Of a DNA stretch of 64,000 nt, positions 24,224 through 32,275 are shown piece by piece. The position numbers and the translations under genes are program-made. The stretch covers positions 3,286,001 to 3,350,000 of the forward strand of contig CBDFMN010000003.1 in NCBI GenBank assembly GCA_965249685.1, in the 5' to 3' direction. The notes below the pieces were generated by a model, which was given only the letters and a program-made list of their open reading frames with translations, was not told where the DNA came from and did no database searches. The DNA comes from RH-AL1 sp965249685. Lineage in GTDB: Bacteria; Pseudomonadota; Alphaproteobacteria; Rhizobiales; Beijerinckiaceae. Every line of letters starts with the position of its first letter. Position 1 is the stretch's first letter.

Positions 24224-26992
24224 CTATTCCGCCGCTTGCTGCATGACAGCGTGCGTCACGCGCGCGGCGCAGAACTTGAACTCCGGGATCTTGCCGACCG
24301 GGTCGAGGGCAGGGTTGGTCAGCAGGTTCGCCGCCGCTTCGGCGTAGCAGAAGGGCATGAAGATGAAGTTCTCCGGCACGTCCCGGTCGGAGCGCACCTT
24401 CAGTTCCACCGCGCCGCGCCGCGTCTCCAGCTTCATCTTGTCGCCAGGGTAGAGGTCGAGCCGGCGCATGTCGCGCGGGCTCATGAAAGCCACGGCTTCC
24501 GGCTCGATCGAATCGAGCACATGGGCGCGGCGCGTCATCGATCCCGTATGCCAATGTTCCAGCACGCGGCCGGTCGAAAGGATCATCGGGAACTCGTCGT
24601 CGGGCACCTCGGCCGGGGCAATGACGGCCGCCGGCACGATCTTTCCGCGCCCGCTCTCGGTCGGAAAGCCGGTGGTGAAGATGATCTCGTTGCCGGGACC
24701 GTCGGCCGTATCGACGGGATAGGTGACGGCGCCTTCACGCTCCAGCCGCTCCCAGGTGATGTTCTTCAGCGACGGCATCAGCGAGGCCATCTCGTTGAAG
24801 ACTTCGCTGACGTGGGTGTAGGGCCAATCGAGACCCATGCGCTTGCCGAGTTCCTGGATGATCCAGAGGTCCTGGCGGGCTTGGCCGGGCGGCGGCACCA
24901 CTTCGCGCGAGATCTGCACGCGACGGTCGGTGTTGGTGAAGGTGCCGACCTTCTCCGCGAAGGCGGAGGCCGGCAGGACCACGTCGGCGTGGAAGGCCGT
25001 TTCCGTCATGAACAAGTCCTGCACGACCAGGTGGTCGAGCATGGCGAGCGCCGTGCGGGCGTGGTGCAGGTCGGGGTCGGACATGGCCGGGTTCTCGCCC
25101 TGCACGAACATGCCGTTGATACCGCCCGCGTGGATCGCGCGCATGATCTCGACGACCGTCAGGCCGGGGACGGGATCGAGCTTCTGGTGCCAGGCTTCTT
25201 CGAAGGGCGCGCGGAAGTCGGCGCGTGACACGGGCAGGTAGTCCGGGAAGAACATCGGGATCAGTCCGGCATCGGACGCGCCCTGCACGTTGTTCTGCCC
25301 GCGCAACGGGTGGAGGCCCGTGCCCGGCCGGCCGATCTGGCCGGTGATGAGCGCCAGCGCGATCAGGCAGCGGGAATTGTCCGTGCCATGGATGTGCTGG
25401 CTGATGCCCATGCCCCAGAAGATGATGGAAGACTTCGCCTTGGCGTAAAGCCTCGCGACATCCTTCAGCGTCTCCGCGTCGATGCCGCAGATCGGCGCCA
25501 TCGCCTCGGGCGAGAACTCCGCCGTCTTCGCCTTCAGGCCTTCGAAGCCCTCGGTGTAACCGGCGATATATTGCTCGTCGGTCAAGCCTTCCGTGATGAT
25601 CGTATGGATCATCGCGTTGAGCATGGCGACGTCGGCCCCCGGCTTGAACGAGAGGTGCGCGTAGGCATGACGCGACAGCGCCTGCCGGCGCGGATCCATG
25701 ATGATGAGCTTGGAGCCGTTCTTCGCGGCCTGCTTGATGTAGGTCGCGGCGACGGGATGGTTCACCGTCGGGTTGGCGCCGATCACGAAGATGACTTCGG
25801 CGTCGGCGGCTGCGTGGAACGGGGCGGAGACCGCGCCGGAATTCAAGCCCTCCATGAGCGCGGCGACCGAGGAGGCGTGGCAGAGCCGCGTGCAATGGTC
25901 GACGTTGTTGGAGCCGAAACCGGTGCGCACCAGCTTCTGGAACAGATAGGCCTCTTCGTTCGAGCCCTTGGCCGAGCCAAAGCCCGCGAGCGCCTTGGGC
26001 CCGCGTTCGTCGCGGATCTTGATGAACCCGCTGGCGGCGCGCTCCAGCGCCTCCTCCCACGTCGCTTCGCGGAAATGCGTATAGGGGTTCGCCGGATCGA
26101 CGTCGCTGTCCCACGCCTTGGGCGCATCGTCGCGGCGGATCAGCGGCACGGTGAGGCGATGGGGATGATGGATGTAGTCGAAGCCGAAGCGGCCTTTGAC
26201 GCAGAGCCGGTTCTCGTTCGCAGGTCCGTTGCGACCCTCGGCATAGACGATCCGGTTGTCCTTGACCTGGTAGTTCACCTGGCATCCGACGCCGCAGAAG
26301 GGGCAGAGCGAGGCGACCTCGCGGTCGGGATAGACGGTGCGGGTCTGGTGCTCATCGAGGTAGGCGGCCGGCATCAGCGCGCCTGTCGGGCAAGCCTGGA
26401 CGCACTCGCCGCAGGCCACGCAGGTCGAGTCTCCCATCGCGTCGTCGAAGTCGAAGACGATCTTGGCGTCGTGGTTGCGGTAGGCCATCCCGATGACGTC
26501 GTTGACCTGGACTTCACGGCAGCCGCGCACGCAGAGGCCGCACTGGATGCAGGCATCCAGGTTGACGCGCATGGCGGGGTGGCTCTGGTCGCCGGACCAA
26601 CGCGCCGCCGCGGGGAAGCGGCTCTCGGTCACCTCCTGCACATCGGCCCACTGCCAGAACGACGAGTCCGGATCGTGCGAGGTCTCGCGCTGCGGCTGGT
26701 CGGCGACAAGGAGCTCCATCACCATGCGACGCGCGGTCGTCGCGCGCTCGGTGGCGGTCTTGACCTTCATCCCGGGCAGCGGCATGCGCTTGCACGAGGC
26801 CGCGAGCACGCGCTCGCCTTCGATCTCCACCATGCAGGCGCGGCAATTGCCGTCGGCGCGATAGCCCGGCTCCGGCTTGTAGCAGAGGTGAGGGATCTCG
26901 TTGCCCTGGCGCTTGGCAACCTGCCAGATCGACTCGCCTTCGGTCGCTTCGACGGAGACGCCGTCGAGTTCAAATTGGATCTTGTCGCTCAT
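24224..26992 (-). CDS. NAD-dependent formate dehydrogenase, alpha (catalytic) subunit
   Basis: A 922-residue molybdopterin (Mo or W) enzyme oxidising formate to CO2. Domain order: N-terminal [2Fe-2S] domain with C37, C50, C53, C67; a ferredoxin-like part with CIQCGLCVRGC and CVACGECVQACPTG; then the bis-MGD domain opening with CPFCGVGC. The active-site region VDHCTRLCHASSV uses Cys, not selenocysteine (codon TGC). The C-terminus has the dinucleotide-binding domain (SMTRRAHVLDSIEPEAVAF). Layout resembles Methylobacterium FDH1 alpha, a soluble tungsten enzyme, and FdsA types. It overlaps the beta-subunit stop by four bases (ATGA) and ends before a strong terminator. Confidence 0.92.
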   Translation of the reverse strand: MSDKIQFELDGVSVEATEGESIWQVAKRQGNEIPHLCYKPEPGYRADGNCRACMVEIEGERVLAASCKRMPLPGMKVKTATERATTARRMVMELLVADQPQRETSHDPDSSFWQWADVQEVTESRFPAAARWSGDQSHPAMRVNLDACIQCGLCVRGCREVQVNDVIGMAYRNHDAKIVFDFDDAMGDSTCVACGECVQACPTGALMPAAYLDEHQTRTVYPDREVASLCPFCGVGCQVNYQVKDNRIVYAEGRNGPANENRLCVKGRFGFDYIHHPHRLTVPLIRRDDAPKAWDSDVDPANPYTHFREATWEEALERAASGFIKIRDERGPKALAGFGSAKGSNEEAYLFQKLVRTGFGSNNVDHCTRLCHASSVAALMEGLNSGAVSAPFHAAADAEVIFVIGANPTVNHPVAATYIKQAAKNGSKLIIMDPRRQALSRHAYAHLSFKPGADVAMLNAMIHTIITEGLTDEQYIAGYTEGFEGLKAKTAEFSPEAMAPICGIDAETLKDVARLYAKAKSSIIFWGMGISQHIHGTDNSRCLIALALITGQIGRPGTGLHPLRGQNNVQGASDAGLIPMFFPDYLPVSRADFRAPFEEAWHQKLDPVPGLTVVEIMRAIHAGGINGMFVQGENPAMSDPDLHHARTALAMLDHLVVQDLFMTETAFHADVVLPASAFAEKVGTFTNTDRRVQISREVVPPPGQARQDLWIIQELGKRMGLDWPYTHVSEVFNEMASLMPSLKNITWERLEREGAVTYPVDTADGPGNEIIFTTGFPTESGRGKIVPAAVIAPAEVPDDEFPMILSTGRVLEHWHTGSMTRRAHVLDSIEPEAVAFMSPRDMRRLDLYPGDKMKLETRRGAVELKVRSDRDVPENFIFMPFCYAEAAANLLTNPALDPVGKIPEFKFCAARVTHAVMQQAAE

Positions 26993-28710
26993 TCGGCAGC
27001 TTCCTTCGCGGAGAACTCGTCCGGAAAATAGGTCATCACGGTGTTGATCGGGTTAGACGCCGCCTGGCCGAGGCCGCAGATGGAGGTGTCCCGCATGCAT
27101 TTGGCAAGCTCGGTCAGCAATGGCCGGTTCCACAGGCCTCCCTGCATCAGCGCCACCGCCTTCTGGGTGCCGGAGCGGCACGGCGTACATTGGCCGCAGG
27201 ACTCGTCCTCGAAGAATTTGGTGAGGTTGAGCGCCGCGCCTTTCACGTCGTCCTGGTCGGACAGTACGACCACGGCGGCCGAGCCGATGAAGCAGCCGTA
27301 TTTCTCGAGCTGGCCGAAGTCGAGCGGTATGTCGTCCATAGTCGCGGGTAGGATCCCGCCCGACGCGCCGCCCGGCAGGTAGGCGTAGAACTCATGCCCC
27401 GCCTGCATGCCGCCGCAGAACTCCTCGATGAGCTCGCGGATCGTCACGCCGGCCGGCACGAGCTTGACGCCGGGGTTTTTGACGCGGCCAGAGACAGAGT
27501 AGGAACGCAGGCCGGCGCTGCCGTTGCGCCCCTGGGACTTCCACCAATCGGCGCCCTTCTCGACGATGTCGCGCACCCAATAAACGGTCTCGACGTTGTT
27601 GATGAGGGTGGGCCTACCAAAAATCCCGACCTGGAAGGGAAACGGCGGCTTGTGGCGCGGCAGGCCGCGTTTGCCCTCGATGGATTCGATCATCGAGGAT
27701 TCTTCGCCGCAGATGTAGGCGCCCGCGCCCCGGCGCATGTGGATCACCGGGCCGCCGGCCGGCAGCTTGGGAATCTCCGTCTCGAGGATCTGCCGCGAGA
27801 CGGGGTATTCGTCGCGCAAGTAGATGTAGATCTCGGCGGCATCGACGACGGCGGCGCCGATCAGCATCCCCTCGATAAAGCGATGGGGATCGTGCTCGAG
27901 GTAGAAGCGGTCCTTGAAGGTGCCGGGCTCGCCCTCGTCGGCGTTGATCGCCATGAGGCGCGGTCCCTTCTCGGCGCGCACGCTCTTCCACTTGCGGGCG
28001 GTCGGGAAACCGGCGCCGCCGAGACCGCGCAGGCCGCCGCCGTCGAGCGCGGCGATGATTTCATCGCCGCTGATCGCGCCCGAGCGTAGTTTCTCGAGAA
28101 GCTGGTAGCCGCCTGTCGCCCTATAGGCATCGTACTGGATGTAGTCGGGCAGGTGGGGGTGGGTCTCGCCAGCCGCGACCGCCGCATTGACCTTGGCGAC
28201 ATCCGCGTGATCGACGAAATGGTGGCCCACCTCCGCGACGGGCGCCGTATCGCAGCGGCCGACGCAGGGCGCACGCACGACGCGGACCTGCGGTCCGACG
28301 GCGGCCGTCAACTCGTGGAACAATTTCTCCGCGCCGAGCATGGCGCAGGTGATCGACTCGCAGACGCGGATCGTCAGCGGCGGGATCGAGGGATCGCCCT
28401 CCTTCACCACATCGAAATGGGCGTAGAAGGTGGCCGTCTCGAACACTTCGGCGAAGCTCAGCCGCATGAGGTCGGCGAGTGCCGCGAGATGGCCGGCGGA
28501 AATTTGGTGGTAGGTATCCTGGATCACGTGCAAGTGCTCGATCAGCAGGTCGCGCTGCATGGAGCGGCCGTCGAGCAGGGCCTCCATCTCGGTCAACGCT
28601 TGCGGATCGATCTGGCGCCCCTTGGGCGTCGACTTGGCGCGCTTGCGTCCCGCGCCAGGATGTTCGAACGCCTGAACAACCTTGTGGTCGTCGCCCGCTG
28701 TGCCGGACAT
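26989..28710 (-). CDS. NAD-dependent formate dehydrogenase, beta (diaphorase) subunit
   Basis: A 573-residue fusion of NuoE-like and NuoF-like parts. The first 170 residues form a thioredoxin-like [2Fe-2S] domain (VCESITCAML, APCVGRCDTAP). The rest binds FMN and NADH (GLGGAGFPTARKWKSV, ADEGEPGTFKDR, GAYICGEESSMIESIEGKRG) and a [4Fe-4S] cluster (SCGQCTPCRSGT). Length and N-terminal sequence style (KGRQIDP, QRDLLIEHLHVIQDTYHQIS) match Methylobacterium FDH1 beta. It passes electrons from the alpha subunit to NAD. The ATG at 28710 follows AGGGAAG; upstream in-frame ATGs at 28737 and 28776 are possible but less likely. Confidence 0.92.
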   Translation of the reverse strand: MSGTAGDDHKVVQAFEHPGAGRKRAKSTPKGRQIDPQALTEMEALLDGRSMQRDLLIEHLHVIQDTYHQISAGHLAALADLMRLSFAEVFETATFYAHFDVVKEGDPSIPPLTIRVCESITCAMLGAEKLFHELTAAVGPQVRVVRAPCVGRCDTAPVAEVGHHFVDHADVAKVNAAVAAGETHPHLPDYIQYDAYRATGGYQLLEKLRSGAISGDEIIAALDGGGLRGLGGAGFPTARKWKSVRAEKGPRLMAINADEGEPGTFKDRFYLEHDPHRFIEGMLIGAAVVDAAEIYIYLRDEYPVSRQILETEIPKLPAGGPVIHMRRGAGAYICGEESSMIESIEGKRGLPRHKPPFPFQVGIFGRPTLINNVETVYWVRDIVEKGADWWKSQGRNGSAGLRSYSVSGRVKNPGVKLVPAGVTIRELIEEFCGGMQAGHEFYAYLPGGASGGILPATMDDIPLDFGQLEKYGCFIGSAAVVVLSDQDDVKGAALNLTKFFEDESCGQCTPCRSGTQKAVALMQGGLWNRPLLTELAKCMRDTSICGLGQAASNPINTVMTYFPDEFSAKEAAE

Positions 28711-29109
28711 GCGTGTCTTCCCTAAGGTTCGCGCGATCATCGCGCCTGGTCGTTCCTGCCGCGCCGCATCGCGCACGTCGCATGCTACACTGGATCTCGG
28801 ACGCTGTAGTCGGTTTCCCGCCTGTCAGCACCCTCGCCAATTGTCTCACGCTGCGTCGGCGCTCTCGTCACATCTTCAATATAGCAATCTTCTGAAAGAA
28901 AACATGGGCGACGAAATTATCAGTAACTTTCAAGAGGATAGGATGTTCGTATGGTACGATAGAGGAGTTCTATCGTTATGCGGGCTGAAGGGGATGGGAA
29001 TGCTCTGCGGCCAATTGCGCGTCGCCATTTGCCGATAAGTTGATGTCGGGAGAAACTCCCTGCGACGTCGGCGCTTACCCTCCATCGCGAATCATATGAG
29101 GACGGATTT
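28711..29109. other. Intergenic region upstream of formate dehydrogenase
   Basis: About 400 bases that should contain the formate dehydrogenase promoter. Bases 28870-28980 are AT-rich. A possible 44-codon plus-strand frame (28904-29038, starting MGDEIISNFQEDRMFVWYDR) has no family and may be spurious. Inside it, ACGATAGA (28956-28963) and TCTATCGT (28969-28976) form an 8-bp stem around GGAGT. No sigma-54 or other promoter can be named with confidence. Confidence 0.4.
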
Positions 29110-29310
29110 ATGGGCCACCTAGACGGGCGGATGACGCAAGAGGACGTGCCAACCGAGACTGTCGCCGGGAACGTCAAGGACGGTCCGACCGGCCAAAAGA
29201 CAGAGCAGGCGCCGCACGTCGACGACGCGGCGGAGGCGGGCCTCGATAAGGCCTCGGACGTGCTTCACGGCGGCGACCGCAAAGGTGAGGAGCCAGCCGG
29301 CAAAGCTTAG
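29110..29310 (+). CDS. Small acidic, probably disordered protein (66 aa)
   Basis: A 66-residue very polar protein: MGHLDGRMTQEDVPTETVAG..., rich in Asp, Glu, Gly and Lys, with no hydrophobic core and no cysteine. GAGGACGG precedes the ATG at suitable distance. It is similar in character, not in sequence, to the polar mini-protein at 878-1090; such proteins are often stress induced, but nothing here proves it. It converges on the TetR gene with 17 bases between them. Confidence 0.5.
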   Translation: MGHLDGRMTQEDVPTETVAGNVKDGPTGQKTEQAPHVDDAAEAGLDKASDVLHGGDRKGEEPAGKA

Positions 29311-29327
29311 CGCTATCGCCATAGCTG

Positions 29328-29993
29328 CTATGCAACCAGGTCTGGTCTGACGGGCGGCATGGCGAGCCCGTCGATCAGCGTGTCGACCGCTGCCGCAAAG
29401 AACTGTCGCAAGTCGATGGGGTGGCGTTCGCCGAAAATGGACAGCCAGACGTTGGCCATCACGATAGGCGCAAGAAACATCTGCGGGAAGTCGGCGGCCG
29501 CTCCGGGCCGGAACTCTCCACGCTCGATGCCGTAGGCCACGACCGAACTGAAAGCTTCGCAGGCGGGCGCCACGATCTCCGCGTGCCAGCGGTCGACCAG
29601 GGCGGGGAAGCGAGGCCCGTCGGCAACCAGTAGGCGGATGACCTCCCGCTTGCGCCGATCGCCCAGGGTGTGGTCAGCCATAAACAGGAACTGCTGCCGC
29701 AGGACGTCGGCCGCCGTTCCCGGCGTCCCCGCCATCAACGTGCGAAGATGGTCAAGCGCCGGCGACGTCATCTCCCTAAGGGCGGCGACGAACAGATCCT
29801 CCTTGCTGTCGAAATAGACGTAGATCGTACCCTTGGTGACTCCTGCCAACGCCGCGACATCCTCGAGCCGCGTGCCCGCAAAACCGTGTGCGGCAAACGT
29901 GTCGAAGGCCGCGGCGAGGATCTCCGTCGGTCGCTCCGCCTTGCGCCGCCGCCTCTTGCAACCGAGCATCGTGCAATCCCAAATGCCATGCAT
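29328..29993 (-). CDS. TetR/AcrR-family transcriptional regulator
   Basis: A 221-residue repressor. The helix-turn-helix is in residues 24-65 (AAFDTFAAHGFAGTRLEDVA, GVTKGTIYVYFDSKEDLF), the classic TetR form. The rest is the helical ligand-binding and dimer domain, ending in a segment typical of the AcrR C-terminus (FFAAAVDTLIDGL). It is divergent from the RND efflux operon starting at 30066, with an imperfect palindrome between them, so it very probably represses that operon and itself. The start at 29993 is close to the palindrome; the internal ATG at 29969 (MLGCKRRRRKAE) is an alternative. Confidence 0.88.
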   Translation of the reverse strand: MHGIWDCTMLGCKRRRRKAERPTEILAAAFDTFAAHGFAGTRLEDVAALAGVTKGTIYVYFDSKEDLFVAALREMTSPALDHLRTLMAGTPGTAADVLRQQFLFMADHTLGDRRKREVIRLLVADGPRFPALVDRWHAEIVAPACEAFSSVVAYGIERGEFRPGAAADFPQMFLAPIVMANVWLSIFGERHPIDLRQFFAAAVDTLIDGLAMPPVRPDLVA

Positions 29994-29995
29994 TA

Positions 29996-30015
29996 TTGAC
30001 TGACTGGTTAGTAAA
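29996..30015. promoter_or_regulatory. Probable TetR-family operator
   Basis: TTGACTGACTGGTTAGTAAA forms an imperfect palindrome centred between 30005 and 30006 (TT-x-ACTGACT against GGTTAGT-x-AA; 14 of 20 bases are in matching pairs). It lies between the divergent TetR gene and the RND operon, 50 bases upstream of the first adaptor. The TTGACT could double as a -35 element. Binding by the neighbouring regulator is inferred from position. Confidence 0.6.
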
Positions 30016-30065
30016 TTGTATGGACCTATGTCGCTCGGGGCAAGGACTGAGAACGGGAGGTCCGC

Positions 30066-31181
30066 ATGGAAGGTCCAGCCGCGCTGTCCAGAAGTCGAGC
30101 GCAGGCGCTGCTGCTTGCCGGCATCATAGGCTCAGGTTTGGCTCCGGCCCAGGCTCGCGCCGCCGACGCGCCGTGCGGCGCCCGGTGTATTCGTGTCGCG
30201 GTGGCGACCGCCAGGATGCAAACCGTGACACCGCACGTGGTCCTCACGGGGGGTATCCAGGCCAAGTTCCAAAGTAACATTGCCTTTCGCATCGGCGGCA
30301 AGATCATCAAGAGGCTCGTCGAGGTCGGCGACCACGTCGCGGCCGACCAGGTGCTTGCGACGCTCGATCCGCAGGAGCAGAAGGCCAACCTCGATGCGGC
30401 GCGTGCTGGCCTCGCCTCGGCCCAGGCCCTTCTGACGCAGGCGAAGGTCGCCTTCCAGCGGCAGGAGGCGCTGTTCAAAAACGGCTACACCACGCGTCCG
30501 AGCTTCGATAGCGCCCAGCAGCAATTGCGGACCCAGACCGCGGCGGTCGAGTCGGCCCAGGCGGCGCTCGGCACCTCCCAGGAACAGTTCGGCTATGCCG
30601 AACTCAAGCCGGGCGTCGCCGGCATCGTCACGGCGCGCAACGCCGAGACCGGGCAGGTGGTGCAGGCCGGCCAGACGGTGTTCACCCTGGCGCAAGACGG
30701 GCCGCGCGATGCCGTTTTCGACGTCTACGAGGCGTTGCTCCTCGATGCGCCGGCCAGCAGAGCAATCGAGGTCGGCCTGCAATCCGACATGCAGGTCCGT
30801 GCAACGGGCAGGGTGCGTGAAATTTCGCCCAGCGTCGACGAGGCTACGGGTACGGTCAAGGTCAAGGTCGGACTGGACACGGTGCCCCCCCGCATGTCGC
30901 TCGGCGCGGCCGTCGTCGGCTCGGGCGATCTCACGGCATTCGAGGGCATCGTGTTGCCGCGCGCCGCGCTATCGCGTTGGAACGACGCGCCGGCGGTCTG
31001 GCTGTTCGACCGGCAGCACGCGACCGTGGCGCCGCGGCCCGTGCAGGTCGCCCGTTACGAGGGCGTGGCGGTCGTTCTCGCCGAAGGCGTCAAGCCGGGC
31101 GAGGAAGTGGTCATCGCGGGCACGCAGTTTCTGCATCCCGGTCAGGTCGTCGAGGCCGCGGCAGGGGACGCCAGCCCATGA
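30066..31181 (+). CDS. RND efflux periplasmic adaptor (membrane fusion protein) 1
   Basis: A 371-residue adaptor with a signal peptide (ending AQARAAD). It has a barrel-sandwich/lipoyl part (QSNIAFRIGGKIIKRLVEVG and AELKPGVAGIVTARNAETG), an alpha-hairpin (LDAARAGLASAQALLTQAKV) and beta-barrel segments. It would bridge the RND pump at 32272 to an outer-membrane channel. GGGAGG precedes the ATG. The stop overlaps the start of adaptor 2 (ATGA). Two tandem, differing adaptors for one pump are less usual; this one is not a lipoprotein while the next is. Confidence 0.88.
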   Translation: MEGPAALSRSRAQALLLAGIIGSGLAPAQARAADAPCGARCIRVAVATARMQTVTPHVVLTGGIQAKFQSNIAFRIGGKIIKRLVEVGDHVAADQVLATLDPQEQKANLDAARAGLASAQALLTQAKVAFQRQEALFKNGYTTRPSFDSAQQQLRTQTAAVESAQAALGTSQEQFGYAELKPGVAGIVTARNAETGQVVQAGQTVFTLAQDGPRDAVFDVYEALLLDAPASRAIEVGLQSDMQVRATGRVREISPSVDEATGTVKVKVGLDTVPPRMSLGAAVVGSGDLTAFEGIVLPRAALSRWNDAPAVWLFDRQHATVAPRPVQVARYEGVAVVLAEGVKPGEEVVIAGTQFLHPGQVVEAAAGDASP

Positions 31182-32275
31182 TCCGCCTTCTCGCCGCCCT
31201 TGGTCTCGCGCTGCTCTGCGCCGGCTGCAACGAAGAGGCGGCGCCCGCTCCCGCGCCCTTGCGCCCGGTGGTGGTCACGGTCGCGAAGCCGGTGGACGTC
31301 GCCGCCTTCGGCCCGTTCGCCAGCACGGTGGAGGCGCGCTACCAGACGCAGCTCGGCTTTCAGCTCGCCGGACGCATGATCGCCCGCGACGTCTTCGTCG
31401 GCGACCGGGTCCGGCAGGGCCAGCGATTGGGCGCCCTCGATGCGACTGTGACGCAATTCGCCCTGACGCGGGCCCAAGCCGATCGGGCCGACGCCAGGGC
31501 GCAGCTCGCCAACGCCGAAGGCATCGAGGCGCGGCAACGGCAGCTTGCGGGGGGCGGCAACGCCACTCAGGCCGCGCTGGACAACGCGGTAGCGTCCCGC
31601 GACACAGCCAAGGCACGCCTCGATCAGGCCGAGGCCGCCCTGCGGATCGTGCAAGAGCAGATCGGTTACACCGAACTCCACGCCAACTTCGACGGCGTCG
31701 TCACCGCCTGGACGGCCGAGGTCGGGCAATACGTCACCAACGGGCAGGCGGTGGTCACGGTCGCGCGGCCGGATGTCCGCGAGGCCGTGGTCGACATCCC
31801 TGACGAGCTCATCGGCAAGGTCAGCCCCGCGATGGTCTTCCTCGTGCACCTGCTGTCCGCGCCGGAGATCACGGCAAACGCCGTGGTCCGCGAAATCGGG
31901 CCGCTCGCCGATGCCGCCACGCGCTCGCGCCGGGTCCGGCTCACCCTGCAGACCCCGTCGGACGCCTTCCGCATCGGCAGTACCATTACGGTCGGGGTGG
32001 AGACGCCGGTGGCCTCGCACGTGGTGCTGCCGGCGGAGGCGGTGCTCGGCGACGGCGCGGAGCGGTCCGTCTGGGTGCTCGCCGCCGACGGCCGCAGCGT
32101 CGCGCGTCGCGCGGTGTCCATCGACGGCGGCGAGGGCGACCGCCTCTTCGTGGTCCGCGGTCTCCAGGCGGGCGACAAGGTGGTGATCGTCGGCACGCAC
32201 AGCCTCAAGGACGGGCAGGCAGTGGCGGGCGAGGCCGGCAGCAGTACGGTGAAGGTGCGGGAGACGCAGTTATGA
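31178..32275 (+). CDS. RND efflux periplasmic adaptor 2, lipoprotein
   Basis: A 365-residue membrane fusion protein with a lipobox (LLCAGC, Cys near residue 16). The lipoyl halves are TQLGFQLAGRMIARDVFVGD and GYTELHANFDGVVTAWTAEV, separated by a coiled hairpin (LTRAQADRADARAQLANAEG). Conserved C-terminal barrel sequence includes VVLPAEAVLGDG. It is coupled by 4-base overlaps to adaptor 1 upstream and the RND pump downstream. It is similar in fold to adaptor 1 and may arise from an old duplication; together they might form mixed hexamers. Confidence 0.88.
   Translation: MIRLLAALGLALLCAGCNEEAAPAPAPLRPVVVTVAKPVDVAAFGPFASTVEARYQTQLGFQLAGRMIARDVFVGDRVRQGQRLGALDATVTQFALTRAQADRADARAQLANAEGIEARQRQLAGGGNATQAALDNAVASRDTAKARLDQAEAALRIVQEQIGYTELHANFDGVVTAWTAEVGQYVTNGQAVVTVARPDVREAVVDIPDELIGKVSPAMVFLVHLLSAPEITANAVVREIGPLADAATRSRRVRLTLQTPSDAFRIGSTITVGVETPVASHVVLPAEAVLGDGAERSVWVLAADGRSVARRAVSIDGGEGDRLFVVRGLQAGDKVVIVGTHSLKDGQAVAGEAGSSTVKVRETQL

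Noticed and set aside
25890..25910. Selenocysteine at the formate dehydrogenase active site
   Set aside because: The active-site codons in DHCTRLCH are both TGC, and no in-frame TGA occurs in the gene.
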